Assembly (NCBI RefSeq): GCF_002101815.1
Contig: NZ_LQPM01000010.1
Location: 124,001 to 188,000, forward strand
DNA from: Mycobacterium paraense
GTDB taxonomy: Bacteria > Actinomycetota > Actinomycetes > Mycobacteriales > Mycobacteriaceae
Direction: 5' to 3'
DNA: 64,000 nucleotides
In this document: positions 42,353-50,983 of the stretch, in pieces
Position numbering within the stretch: the stretch's first letter is position 1
How the letters are laid out: each line of letters starts with the position of its first letter
Notes under the pieces: generated by a model
What the model was told of the DNA's origin: nothing
The model's input: only the letters and a program-made list of their open reading frames with translations
Database searches by the model: none
Made by a program: the position numbers and the translations under genes

Positions 42353-43024
42353 ATGAATTCACGCAGCCTTGCCCGCATCGTTGGTGTTTCGGCCGTGACG
42401 GCGTGGGCGGCGCTGAGCGCGCCTTTCGCCGCCCCGGTCGCGTCCGCCGACCCATGCACCGACGTCGCGGTGGTCTTCGCGCGCGGCACCCATCAGGAAC
42501 CCGGCCTGGCCAACGTGGGGCAGGCATTCGTCGACTCGCTCACCACACAGCTCGGCGGGCGCTCCATCAGCGCCTACGCGGTCAACTACCCGGCCAACGA
42601 CGACTACCACAACAGCGCGACGGCCGGAGCCAACGACGCCAGCGCGCACATCCAGGACGTCGCCGCCAGCTGCCCCAACACGAAGATGGTGCTCGGCGGG
42701 TACTCGCAGGGCTCGACCGTGATCGACCTGGCCAGCCAGACGCTGCCCGGCCCGGCGGCCGATCGCGTCGCCGCCGTCGCCCTGTTCGGGGAACCCACCA
42801 GCGGGTTCTCCAGCATGCTGTGGGGCGGCCAGCCGCTGCCCACGATCAGCCCGGCGCTGGTCGGCAAGACCATCAGCCTGTGCGCCCCCGACGACCCGAT
42901 CTGCTCCCCGGGCGGCAACATCATGTCGCACATGTCCTACATCGACAACGGCATGGTCAACCAGGCCGCGACGTTCGCGGTCAACAAGCTCGGGCAGGCG
43001 CCGCCGCGGGCCCAGAACGGCTAA
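42353..43024 (+). CDS. Secreted cutinase family esterase
   Basis: This is an exported cutinase-like serine esterase (223 aa). Signal peptide: SLARIVGVSAVTAWAALSAP, cleaved after VASA near residue 32. The mature enzyme has the cutinase opening DPCTDVAVVFARGTHQEPG, nucleophile Ser118 in LGGYSQGS, Asp181 in CAPDDPICSPGG and His193 in SHMSY. Cys35-Cys107 and Cys177-Cys184 are the expected disulfides. Mycobacterial homologues (Cut/Culp, Cfp21) hydrolyse lipid esters and are often antigenic. The start ATG 42353 was chosen because it yields the signal peptide. Confidence 0.94.
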   Translation: MNSRSLARIVGVSAVTAWAALSAPFAAPVASADPCTDVAVVFARGTHQEPGLANVGQAFVDSLTTQLGGRSISAYAVNYPANDDYHNSATAGANDASAHIQDVAASCPNTKMVLGGYSQGSTVIDLASQTLPGPAADRVAAVALFGEPTSGFSSMLWGGQPLPTISPALVGKTISLCAPDDPICSPGGNIMSHMSYIDNGMVNQAATFAVNKLGQAPPRAQNG

Positions 43025-43066
43025 TTTTCGGCCGGGGGCGCTTCCGATGATGCTTAGGTCGGAAGT

Positions 43067-43717
43067 GTGAAATCCCTCCTTGCGCTGTCCCGCGACACGG
43101 TCGCGGTCCGGATCCTGATAGCCGTGGTGTTGGGCGTGGCCGTCGCCGTCACGGTCGGCAACACGGTCGGCTGGCGGTTCGCACTGATCGGATGGGTCGT
43201 CACCGCCGGCGTCTATGTGCTGTGGACGCGGCTGCTCATCGGCGGAATGGACGCCGAACAAACCCGCGCCTACGTGACCCGCGAGGATCCCACCCGCTGG
43301 GTCGCCGACACCGTCGTGGTGTCGGCCAGCGTCGCCAGCCTCGTCGGCGTCGGCTACGTCGTGGCGGCGGGGTCGCGCACGGGCGCCCCCGCCATCGTGG
43401 CCGCCCTGCTCGGAATCGCGTCCGTCGCGGCGTCGTGGTTCGCGGTGCACACGCTGTTCACGGTGCACTACGCGCGGCTCTACTACGTCGACGAACCCGG
43501 CGGGATCAACTTTCACGATCCCGAGCCGCCCCGGTTCCGCGACTTCGCCTACGTGGCCTTCACCGTGGGCATGACCTATCAGGTGTCGGACACCGAGATC
43601 GGGCTGAGCTCGATCAGGGCGACGGTGTTGCGCCAGGCGCTGCTGTCCTACCTCCTCGGCGCGGTGGTCCTGGCCGTCACGATCAATCTCGTTGCGGGGC
43701 TGGGCTCCAAGCTGTAG
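43067..43717 (+). CDS. DUF1345 membrane protein
   Basis: This is a predicted integral membrane protein (216 aa) of the DUF1345 family, GTG 43067 with GGAAG upstream. Hydrophobic segments are [78 protein letters not shown] and [18 protein letters not shown]. The family hallmark, [14 protein letters not shown] followed by [20 protein letters not shown], is complete. Function is unknown. It lies 42 bases after the cutinase and 21 before the thioredoxin-like gene on the same strand. Confidence 0.92.
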   Translation: MKSLLALSRDTVAVRILIAVVLGVAVAVTVGNTVGWRFALIGWVVTAGVYVLWTRLLIGGMDAEQTRAYVTREDPTRWVADTVVVSASVASLVGVGYVVAAGSRTGAPAIVAALLGIASVAASWFAVHTLFTVHYARLYYVDEPGGINFHDPEPPRFRDFAYVAFTVGMTYQVSDTEIGLSSIRATVLRQALLSYLLGAVVLAVTINLVAGLGSKL

Positions 43718-43738
43718 CGCCGGGCTAGTCTGGCCGGT

Positions 43739-44287
43739 ATGGCCATCGAGTCCACCATGCTCGCCCTCGGCACCCCCGCACCGTCGTTCTCGCTGCCCGA
43801 CCCCGCCTCCGGGGCCACGGTCAGCCTCGACGACCTCACCGGCCCCGCGCTCGTCGTCACGTTCATCTGCAATCACTGCCCGTACGTCAAGCACGTCGCC
43901 GCCGGGCTCGCCGCGCTGGGCCGCGACCTCGCCGACAAGGGCGTCGCGATGGTCGGCATCTCCAGCAACGACGTCGTCACCTACCCGCAGGACGGCCCCG
44001 AGCAGATGGTCGCCGAGGCCCGCGCCCACGGCTGGACGTTCCCCTACCTCTACGACGAGACCCAGGACGTGGCCCGCGCGTTCTCCGCGGCGTGCACGCC
44101 CGACACGTTCGTCTTCGACGGCGAGCGCCGGCTCGTCTACCGCGGCCAGCTCGACGACTCCCGCCCGGGCAACGACAAGCCGGTGACGGCGGCCGACGTC
44201 CGCGCGGCCGTCGACGCCGTACTCGCCGGGCAGCCCGTCGACCCCGATCAGCGCCCGTCGATCGGGTGCGGCATCAAGTGGCGCTGA
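43739..44287 (+). CDS. Thioredoxin-like / AhpC-TSA family protein
   Basis: This is a predicted peroxiredoxin/thiol oxidoreductase (182 aa). LGTPAPSFSLPDPASG, LVVTFICNHCPYVKHVAAGL with Cys44 and Cys47, VAMVGISSNDVVTYPQDGPE and TPDTFVFDGERRLVYRGQLDD are the core blocks of the thioredoxin-family CxxC group. A third Cys (TPDTF region, ACTP) and a C-terminal Cys occur. No signal peptide is visible, so it is cytosolic. It may reduce peroxides or disulfides. It follows DUF1345 by 21 bases. Confidence 0.92.
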   Translation: MAIESTMLALGTPAPSFSLPDPASGATVSLDDLTGPALVVTFICNHCPYVKHVAAGLAALGRDLADKGVAMVGISSNDVVTYPQDGPEQMVAEARAHGWTFPYLYDETQDVARAFSAACTPDTFVFDGERRLVYRGQLDDSRPGNDKPVTAADVRAAVDAVLAGQPVDPDQRPSIGCGIKWR

Positions 44288-44369
44288 GCGCGCCCCGCCC
44301 CGCCGCTACGAGGTAGATCTCGGCGCGCTCGGTTTGGCTCCTGTTTGGGCGGGTACCGCCACAGGACCC

Positions 44370-44615
44370 ATGACCGCGCAACCTCCCGACCCCGATCCCA
44401 CGCAGACGCCCGGCCTCGAGCCAGGCGGGGGCGTCGCGCCCGGAACCACCCCGCCGGCGGCCCCGCAGACCTCCGGTGTCGCCGAGCATCAACCCCCCAA
44501 CACGCGGCGGATGACGCCCAGCGCCGTGCTGACGGTCGCCGGGGTGTGCATCTTCGCGGTGGTGTTCATCGCGGTCGCGGTGCTGCTCGTGATGAAAATC
44601 GTTGGGGTGGGCTGA
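44370..44615 (+). CDS. DUF6480-like small membrane protein
   Basis: This is an 81-aa protein: a Pro/Gly-rich N-terminal half (MTAQPPDPDPTQTPGLEPGG, then GTTPPAAPQTSG) followed by one membrane helix, AVLTVAGVCIFAVVFIAVAVLL, near the C-terminus. The TPGLEPGGGV motif recalls the DUF6480 family of actinobacterial small membrane proteins. ATG 44370 has AGGA just upstream; the longer frame from 44334 is less likely. It precedes a small hypothetical gene. Function is unknown. Confidence 0.75.
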   Translation: MTAQPPDPDPTQTPGLEPGGGVAPGTTPPAAPQTSGVAEHQPPNTRRMTPSAVLTVAGVCIFAVVFIAVAVLLVMKIVGVG

Positions 44616-44616
44616 G

Positions 44617-44877
44617 ATGCCGGGCATGACCGTCACCGCCGACGACGTCCAGCGCCTGCTGGCGTGCGACCAGGACGACGCCGCGCTGGTCGCGCTCGAG
44701 GGCCGCATCGAGGTGGCCACCCCGGCGCAGCTGGACTCCGCGGACTACCGCGGCGCCCTGCAGATCGCGACGCGCCGGGACGTGGTGCAGCGGGCCGGCG
44801 GTGAGCGGCTGTCGGATCGCGAGCTCGCCGAGCAGGCCGAGGATCTCGACACCGCGGTGCGCAATCTGGGCGCCTGA
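44617..44877 (+). CDS. Conserved hypothetical small protein
   Basis: This is an 86-aa soluble protein, opening MPGMTVTADDVQRLLACDQD, with an acidic/helical composition (RLSDRELAEQAEDLDTAV). The ATG at 44617 immediately follows the stop of the upstream gene (44615); an internal ATG at 44626 is possible. It resembles conserved mycobacterial hypotheticals, but no domain is recognised. It is probably co-transcribed with the small membrane protein. Confidence 0.7.
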   Translation: MPGMTVTADDVQRLLACDQDDAALVALEGRIEVATPAQLDSADYRGALQIATRRDVVQRAGGERLSDRELAEQAEDLDTAVRNLGA

Positions 44878-44985
44878 GCGCACCGGCCCGCCGGGCGAAT
44901 TCCGGCGATGGCTGTCGCGGCCCGTCCCGGGCAAGTACTCTGCGCGCCAGGGGGTCAGGTAGCCCACGGGCGGAAGGCTCGGGAT

Positions 44986-45201
44986 ATGCGGTTGGTGGTC
45001 GATCTCAACAAGTGCCAGGGCTACGCCCAATGCGTGCCGCTCGCGCCCGAGGTGCTGCAGATGGCCGGCGAGGAGGCTCTGGCGTACGACCCCAACCCCG
45101 ATGACTCCCAGCGTCAGCGAGTCCTGCGCGCGGCGGCGTCCTGCCCCGTGCAAGCCATCATCCTGGAGGTCGATCCGCCGGCCGACCGGGACACCCGATG
45201 A
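44986..45201 (+). CDS. 3Fe-4S type ferredoxin
   Basis: This is a single-cluster ferredoxin (71 aa, ATG 44986, GGAAGG upstream), acting as electron carrier to the P450 encoded downstream. Cluster ligands are Cys10 and Cys16 in NKCQGYAQCVPLAPEV and Cys53 in ASCPVQAI. The residue at the usual second Cys position is Tyr13, a variation seen in mycobacterial P450 ferredoxins that usually means a 3Fe-4S cluster. EVLQMAGEEALAYD is family typical. Its TGA overlaps the ATG of the reductase (ATGA). Confidence 0.93.
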   Translation: MRLVVDLNKCQGYAQCVPLAPEVLQMAGEEALAYDPNPDDSQRQRVLRAAASCPVQAIILEVDPPADRDTR

Positions 45202-46601
45202 CGGCCGCCTCGCTCGTCGGCCGGCTCGTCGACGCGTTCAAGGCCGAGGGCCGCATCGTCATCGTGGGTGCGTCGCTGGCCGGCCTGCGGGCGGCGGAAG
45301 CCTTGCGGGAGAGGGACTTTCGCGGGCCGCTCACGATCATCGGCGATGAGCCACACGAGCCCTACGACCGCCCGCCGCTGTCCAAGCAGGTCCTCAAGGG
45401 CTGGGTGCCCGCCGATCACACGAAGCTCCCCCGGCTGCGTCCGGTCGACGCCGACTGGCGGCTGGGCGTGGCGGCGGTCGGCCTGGACCGGTCGAACCGC
45501 CAGGTGCTGCTCGCCAACGGCGACAAGGTGGATTACGACCGCCTGCTGATCGCCACCGGGACCAGGGCGCGCCCGTGGTTCAACGCCCACGAGGCCGCCC
45601 TGCAGGGGCTGTTCACAGTGCGCACGTGCGACGACGCCGCAGCGCTGGCCGCCGCGCTGCGGGAGCGACCGCGCCGCGTGCTCATCGTCGGCTCTGGGTT
45701 CGTCGGCTCCGAAATCGCCTCGGTCTGCCGCGATCTCGATCTCCCGGTGACCGTGGCCGAGCGCGGCAAGGCGCCCCTGACCGGCGCGCTCGGCGGCGTG
45801 ATCGGTGACATCGCCGCCCAGATGCAGATCGACGCCGGGGTGGACCTGCGCACTGGTGTGGCGGTGGAAGCGCTCGACGGCGACGACGGCGGGCACGTCC
45901 GCGCGGCCCGGCTCTCCGACGGCACCGTGCTCGACGTCGATGTAGTGGTCGCCTGCCTGGGCTCGATCCGCAACGTCGAATGGCTCGAGGGCGCGCAGCT
46001 GGCGGCCGGCTTCTGGGGCGTAGCGTGCGACGCCGGGTGCCGCGCGTTCGACATCAACGGCGTGGTGACCGACAACATCTTCGTCGCCGGCGACGTGGCC
46101 CGCGCCCCCCACGTCCTCTACGAATACCAATTCATGAGCCAAGAGCATTGGGACAACGCGGTTTTCGGCGCCGAGGTGGCGGCCAACAACATGATCAGCC
46201 TGGAGCTGGGACGACGGCCGCACCTGCCGCTGCCGTCGTTCTGGTCCGGCCAGTTCGGCGTCAACATCAAGAGCGTCGGGGTGTGCTCGTTCGGCGACGA
46301 GATCGTGTTCACGCAGGGCTCCCCCGCGCAACGCCGGTTCGCCGCCGCCTATGGGTATCGCGGCCGCATCGTCGGGGCGGTGACGTTCAACCACGGCAAG
46401 TGGCTGCCGTACTACGCGTCGCTGATCGAGCGGTCCGCGCCGTTCCCGCCGCCCCCGCCCGGCTACGACCGCCCCGTCATCTTCGAACCGATGCCGGCCC
46501 GCTTCCCCGACCCCCGCGAGCCGACCGCCATCCCCGACGTCGTGCTGACCGGACACGATCCCACCTCCCGCGGTGCGGAATTCCGGCCCAGGAGCCGATG
46601 A
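45198..46601 (+). CDS. NAD(P)H ferredoxin reductase (FAD)
   Basis: This is a flavoprotein (467 aa) of the putidaredoxin reductase group that should pass electrons from NAD(P)H to the adjacent ferredoxin. FAD-binding start: RIVIVGASLAGLRAAEALRE; DEPHEPYDRPPLSKQVL is a hallmark of the family. LLIATGTRARPW, VLIVGSGFVGSEIASVCRD (NAD(P)H site) and NIFVAGDVARAP follow. The C-terminal region, QFGVNIKSVGVCS, matches the reductase interface domain. It is coupled by ATGA on both sides, to the ferredoxin upstream and the P450 downstream. Confidence 0.94.
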   Translation: MTAASLVGRLVDAFKAEGRIVIVGASLAGLRAAEALRERDFRGPLTIIGDEPHEPYDRPPLSKQVLKGWVPADHTKLPRLRPVDADWRLGVAAVGLDRSNRQVLLANGDKVDYDRLLIATGTRARPWFNAHEAALQGLFTVRTCDDAAALAAALRERPRRVLIVGSGFVGSEIASVCRDLDLPVTVAERGKAPLTGALGGVIGDIAAQMQIDAGVDLRTGVAVEALDGDDGGHVRAARLSDGTVLDVDVVVACLGSIRNVEWLEGAQLAAGFWGVACDAGCRAFDINGVVTDNIFVAGDVARAPHVLYEYQFMSQEHWDNAVFGAEVAANNMISLELGRRPHLPLPSFWSGQFGVNIKSVGVCSFGDEIVFTQGSPAQRRFAAAYGYRGRIVGAVTFNHGKWLPYYASLIERSAPFPPPPPGYDRPVIFEPMPARFPDPREPTAIPDVVLTGHDPTSRGAEFRPRSR

Positions 46602-47863
46602 TGGACGCCGAAACCGCCTGGGCGGAGGCAATGAAGTTCGAGAATCGCCCCAATCCGTACCCCTTCTTCCGGCAGCTGCGCGAGACGCCGGTGGCCAAGG
46701 TCTCGCCGAACACCTACGTCGTCACCGGGTACCGCGAGCTGCTCGCGCTGGCCCACGACCCGCGGATCAGCTCCGACACCCGCCGCAGCCCGGCGGGGCT
46801 GGGCGGCGAGAAGCCCGCTGCGGGAAGCGAACACATGGAGGCCTACGGCCGCTCCCCGAGCATCATCGTTTCCGACCCGCCCGATCACGACCGGGCCCGC
46901 CGCCAGGTGATGCGCCATTTCGGTCCGCCGCACTCCCCCGACCTGATCCCGGGCATGGAGCCGTTCGTCGTGCGACTGGCCAACGAGATGCTGGACCGGG
47001 TGCGGGCCGGCGGCAAGACCCGCCTGGACGTGGTGGAGGACTTCGCTTATCCGATACCCGTCGCGGTCATCTGCAAGATCCTCGGGGTGCCGGTCGAAGA
47101 CGAGCCGATGTTTCACGGCTGGATCTTCGACTTCATGATGGGCAGCGACCTCGGCCCCGAGGGCGCCACCGAAGAGGGCCAGGCCCTGGCCGAAAAGGGC
47201 CGCGCCAGCACGGCCGCGCTACAGGACTACCTGGGCGGCCTGGTGCGCAAGTACGCGCAAGCGCCCGGTGACGGCCTGCTGTCCAAGCTGCTGCACGACG
47301 ACGGGCCCGACGGCCCGATGCCGGAGCAGGAGACGACGTCGAATGCCATGCTGCTGTTGGTCGCCGGCCACGACTCCACCGTGAACACCATCGCCAATTG
47401 CGTGATGACACTGCTGCGCAACCCCGGCGCTTGGGATCTGCTGCGGCAGCGCCCGGAGCTCATCCCGCGCGCGATCGAGGAGGTGCAGCGGCTGCAGTCC
47501 GCGGTGCAGTTCTTCCCGAGCCGCAGCGCCACGGCGGACATCGAGATCGGCGGGACGCTGATCCCGGCCGGGTCGGCGGTGCACCTGATCTACGCGGCGG
47601 CGAACCGGGATCCGCGGCGGTTCGACGACCCGGATCGCTTCGACCCGCTGCGCGAGGACAACGAGCATTTCGGTTGGGGCAGCGGCATTCACACCTGCAT
47701 GGGTGGCCCGTTGGCGCGCCTGGAGGTCAACCTGGCGCTGGAAGTCTTCCTGCGCCGCGTCGAATCCCCGAAGCTGGTCGTCGACCCGCCGCCGTATCGG
47801 CACAACCAGGTGTTCCGCGGGCCGCGACACCTGTGGGTGGACTTCGCCGCGGTCGCGGATTGA
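46598..47863 (+). CDS. Cytochrome P450
   Basis: This is a cytosolic bacterial P450 monooxygenase (421 aa), starting at ATG 46598 or the adjacent ATG 46601, with AGGAG upstream. Haem-binding loop: FGWGSGIHTCMGGPLARLE with axial Cys367. The I-helix has LLLVAGHDSTVNT (oxygen activation) and the K-helix Glu-x-x-Arg is in AIEEVQRLQSAV. PSIIVSDPPDHDRARRQVMR is the typical C-helix region. Coupled to the reductase by ATGA, it forms a complete three-component P450 system. The substrate is unknown; sterols, terpenoids or xenobiotics are all possible. Confidence 0.95.
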   Translation: MMDAETAWAEAMKFENRPNPYPFFRQLRETPVAKVSPNTYVVTGYRELLALAHDPRISSDTRRSPAGLGGEKPAAGSEHMEAYGRSPSIIVSDPPDHDRARRQVMRHFGPPHSPDLIPGMEPFVVRLANEMLDRVRAGGKTRLDVVEDFAYPIPVAVICKILGVPVEDEPMFHGWIFDFMMGSDLGPEGATEEGQALAEKGRASTAALQDYLGGLVRKYAQAPGDGLLSKLLHDDGPDGPMPEQETTSNAMLLLVAGHDSTVNTIANCVMTLLRNPGAWDLLRQRPELIPRAIEEVQRLQSAVQFFPSRSATADIEIGGTLIPAGSAVHLIYAAANRDPRRFDDPDRFDPLREDNEHFGWGSGIHTCMGGPLARLEVNLALEVFLRRVESPKLVVDPPPYRHNQVFRGPRHLWVDFAAVAD

Positions 47864-47869
47864 AAGTGG

Positions 47870-48694
47870 TTACGGCTTAAGGGCGACGGGGTCGCCGACG
47901 CGAATGACGCCCGCCGACAGCACCTCGAAGTACGCGCCCGCGCACGGTTGCGGTCCGTGACCGCCCGTGTTCCAACGGTTCTCGGCCGCGGGCGTCCGAA
48001 GCGCCTGCGGGGCCCGGGGCAACGGCCCGTGCTCCAGCGTGGGCACCACGCACCGCGACGTGGAGGTCAGGGCGCGCAGTCGCGCCTGCCCCACCGTGAC
48101 TTCCCTTCCGATCCAGTCGGTTTCGCCATACGGCGGGTAGCCAGGTGGCGTCGCGATCACCAGGTTCGGCCGGTAGCGCAGCGCCTCGACGCCGATGTGG
48201 TCGAGGGTGGCCGTGGTGATCGCGTGCAGCGGGGCCTCGTCGGTGAACGAGTCGCCCGGGGTCGCCTGGGCGATCTTTAGGATGCGGCCTCCGACCTCGG
48301 CCTCCGATGCGTCCAACCCGAGCTCCAGCAATTTCTCCGGGTCCGGGCGCTCCAGCGTTGCGCCGGCCGGTCGCTGCCTGACCAGCCGGACCGTGCGTCC
48401 CAGCAGCCGCGACAGCGTGTCGTCGACCGCGGGGTCGTCGGATGCGAGGCTCGTCCCGTCGGGCAGCGAGATGCTCACGCGTCCGGTGTTCGCGTTGGCG
48501 GTGCACTTCAGCAGCCCGCGCCACAGCCGTGCCTGTTTGGCGCTGGCCACGTGCCCGGTTTCGGTGTCGATCAGGGCCAGCCGCCGGTCGCCCTCGGCGC
48601 CGCCCTCGTCGACGAAGAGGCTCTCCACGCTCTCGCCGAGCATCGACTTCACCGGGTACCGGCGCAAACTTTCGACCCGCAGCTGTTGCTCCAC
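47870..48694 (-). CDS. MOSC domain protein
   Basis: This is a predicted molybdenum-cofactor sulfurase C-terminal (MOSC) domain protein (274 aa from GTG 48694; GGGGGAAGG upstream). The N-terminal beta barrel opens LRVESLRRYPVKSMLGESVE; MOSC features follow: RPNLVIATPPGYPPYGETDW and LTSTSRCVVPTLEHGPL with the conserved Cys. GAYFEVLSAGVIRVGDPVAL ends it. Members bind molybdenum cofactor or detoxify N-hydroxylated compounds with partners; no partner is adjacent. It converges on the P450 operon only 6 bases away. Confidence 0.9.
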   Translation of the reverse strand: MEQQLRVESLRRYPVKSMLGESVESLFVDEGGAEGDRRLALIDTETGHVASAKQARLWRGLLKCTANANTGRVSISLPDGTSLASDDPAVDDTLSRLLGRTVRLVRQRPAGATLERPDPEKLLELGLDASEAEVGGRILKIAQATPGDSFTDEAPLHAITTATLDHIGVEALRYRPNLVIATPPGYPPYGETDWIGREVTVGQARLRALTSTSRCVVPTLEHGPLPRAPQALRTPAAENRWNTGGHGPQPCAGAYFEVLSAGVIRVGDPVALKP

Positions 48695-48780
48695 AACCCT
48701 TCCCCCGCGAGAGACCGTGCGTCCAATGTCCGGGGAAAGCGTATGCGGTTACGGCAGTCGGCCGTGCGGCCGGGAAACGT

Positions 48781-49104
48781 TTAGCCCGGGCAGTAGGTCG
48801 ACTCCGCGGCGCTGACCCAGCCGGTCATGTCCGCGAACGAGAAGCCCTTCGCGCTCATGCTGGAGTGCAAGTCGGAGGCGATCGCATCCGGCGTCTTGCC
48901 GGCCATCCGGTCGGCGCACACCGCATGCCCCATCGCGATCATGTCGGTGTCGCTCGATGAGGGCCACGAGAAGCCGAGGTTCTTCAGCTTGGCCAGGTAT
49001 GCGTCGTCGGTGCCGTCGGCCGATGCGATTGCGGTGCTTGCGGTCAGGGCAGCGCCGACCATTACCGGGATAGTCAGTTTCGTCAGCCAGCGAGGTGCAG
49101 ACAT
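48781..49104 (-). CDS. DUF732 secreted protein
   Basis: This is a small exported protein (107 aa) of the mycobacterial DUF732 family. Sec signal: MSAPRWLTKLTIPVMVGAAL then TASTAIASA, cleaved about residue 29. The mature domain has DDAYLAKLKNLGFSWPSSSD, IAMGHAVCADRMAGKTPDAI and SAAESTYCPG with two Cys likely disulfide-bonded. AGAAGGGG precedes ATG 49104. Function is unknown; DUF732 genes are numerous in mycobacteria and some respond to stress. It stands alone. Confidence 0.93.
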   Translation of the reverse strand: MSAPRWLTKLTIPVMVGAALTASTAIASADGTDDAYLAKLKNLGFSWPSSSDTDMIAMGHAVCADRMAGKTPDAIASDLHSSMSAKGFSFADMTGWVSAAESTYCPG

Positions 49105-49413
49105 TTCGTGCCCCTTCTTTTGTTATCCGCGTTCAGTGTGTCGTCAGTATATGGGCGTTCACGACAAACGGATATTAAAAATATCGAAACTGCGGGCGAG
49201 CCGATCGGGGCGTCGTCGCCGGTGCGCGGGCCGCATGACGTCGCTGATGAACGCTGTTGGCGGAAAATCGCACAGCTGACTCTCACATTCCCGGAACGGC
49301 GAGAAGTGGCAACAAGCGGTTAACAAGCGGACCCGAATGCGAAGCGATCGAATACTCGGGGTTACTTGCCGTCGAATGGCAACTATTGCCCTGATCGACA
49401 ATTTTCTATGGGC
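49105..49413. other. Intergenic region before PPE-SHOCT 3' end
   Basis: About 310 bases lie between the DUF732 start and the 3' end of the PPE gene, both on the minus strand. It holds the DUF732 promoter. AT-rich patches occur at about 49120-49190 and about 49370-49410. No gene, repeat or convincing terminator was found. Confidence 0.4.
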
Positions 49414-50763
49414 TCAATGGGCCAGCAGGCGCTTTTTCTGCTCGGTGAATTCCTCCTCGGTGAGCACGCCCGCGTCGCGCAGGGAGGCCAGCTCGCGCAG
49501 CTCCGCGGCGATGCTGGTGACCGGGCCGCCGGCCGGGGGCTCGGGCGGCGCGTCCTTCGCATCGGTCTTTCCGCTCGTGGTGGGCATCCCGATGCGCTCC
49601 CGCCGCCCGGGACCACCGCCGGCGCCGCCGGTGCCGGCCATCGCGCGCCCGGCCATGCCGGCCAGCGCCATCTGGCTGAACAGGCTTCCCGCGCTGCCGG
49701 CGGACGCATCCGCGGCGGCCGCGGTGGCCGCCGGCAACGCGACGGCCAGGGGCCGGATCATCGTGGTCTCATAGGTCCACGCTGGCGGAACCGACAGCGC
49801 CCCAATCGTTTTCGCCTCGGCCAGGCCAGCCGTCACGGCCGAGCCGCCGGCCAGGTTCGTGATCACCGGGAACGGCGTCGGCGGCACGGGCGCGTCGCCC
49901 GGCCACGGCTGGACCCCGGCCCAGCCGCTGACGATGTCGTCGGTGTGGAAACCCGTCAGGGCACCGGCGACGTCGAACGGAAGCGCCGGCAGCGCCACCC
50001 CCGTGTCGACGCCGAGGCTCGCCGCGCTCAGCTCGGGGTCGATGAAGACCCCGCTGAGGTTCGCGAGCACGGCCAGCAGGTCCAGCGGGCCGAACTGGGC
50101 GGGCGTGGCCGCCAGGCTGCTCAGGGCGGCGGGCACCCCGGAGATCGCCTGCGGGGCAGACACCGCGCTCTGCACGCTGCCCGCGGGGGTGGCGGCGGCC
50201 TGCGCCACGGCGGCGGCTTGCGCCGACGGCGCGCCGGCGTTGGTGCTCCGGGGCGGCGCCGAGAACGGCGTCAGCACCGTCGCCAGCGCGGAAGCGGCGG
50301 CGTAGCCGTACATGGCGACCGCGTCCTGGGCCCACATCTCGGCGTACTGCGCCTCGGTGGTCGCGATCGCCGGGGTGTTCTGGCCGAAGATGTTCGTCGC
50401 GACCAGGGCCAGCAGCAGGCTGCGGTTCGCCGCGATCACCGGCGGCGGCACCGTCTCGGCGAACGCCGTCTCGTAGGCCGCGGCCGCGGCCGCCGCCTGG
50501 TTGGCCGTCTGCTCGGCCTGCGCGGCCGAGACCCTCGTCCACGTGACGTACGGGGTGGCCGCGGCGGCCATCAACCCCGCCGACGGGCCCAGCCACGGCC
50601 CGGCGGTCAACGCCGCGAGCTCCGATTGATAGGAGCTCGCCGCCGACTGCAGGGCGGCGGCCAATCCGTCCCAAGCCGACGCCGCGGCCAGCATCGGACC
50701 CGATCCGGGACCGGCGTACATGCGCGCGGAGTTGACCTCCGGCGGCAGCGCTGCGTAGTCCAT
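49414..50763 (-). CDS. PPE-SVP family protein with C-terminal SHOCT domain
   Basis: This is an ESX-exported PPE protein (449 aa from ATG 50763). The PPE domain opens [20 protein letters not shown]; the WxG turn is GPWLGPSAG, followed by [20 protein letters not shown]. The SVP subgroup motif is present: [13 protein letters not shown] at about 322-334. The last 33 residues, including [20 protein letters not shown] and FTEQKKRLL, form a SHOCT domain (417-449), a short helical hairpin found at C-termini of many proteins and thought to mediate oligomerisation or membrane/protein contacts. That fusion is unusual for PPE. The upstream Gly/Pro linker contains [20 protein letters not shown]. No PE partner adjacent. 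Confidence 0.9.
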   Translation of the reverse strand: MDYAALPPEVNSARMYAGPGSGPMLAAASAWDGLAAALQSAASSYQSELAALTAGPWLGPSAGLMAAAATPYVTWTRVSAAQAEQTANQAAAAAAAYETAFAETVPPPVIAANRSLLLALVATNIFGQNTPAIATTEAQYAEMWAQDAVAMYGYAAASALATVLTPFSAPPRSTNAGAPSAQAAAVAQAAATPAGSVQSAVSAPQAISGVPAALSSLAATPAQFGPLDLLAVLANLSGVFIDPELSAASLGVDTGVALPALPFDVAGALTGFHTDDIVSGWAGVQPWPGDAPVPPTPFPVITNLAGGSAVTAGLAEAKTIGALSVPPAWTYETTMIRPLAVALPAATAAAADASAGSAGSLFSQMALAGMAGRAMAGTGGAGGGPGRRERIGMPTTSGKTDAKDAPPEPPAGGPVTSIAAELRELASLRDAGVLTEEEFTEQKKRLLAH

Positions 50764-50983
50764 GTCGTTCCCTCCGATCGGTTCAAAACCGCCAGGCATT
50801 GGCGGCTTCGGTGACGCGTACTGGGCGGCACAGCCAGAACCGAGCCAGCAAACGATCGCTTCCTTCAGTAGTACATGTCCGCCACCCCAACATTGCCAAT
50901 ACCGCGCCGAACGGGCGGGTTAACCCTCGATGACCAAGGCGGCCACCGTGCGATGGATGCACCGGGTCGTGTAGAAGAGTCTG

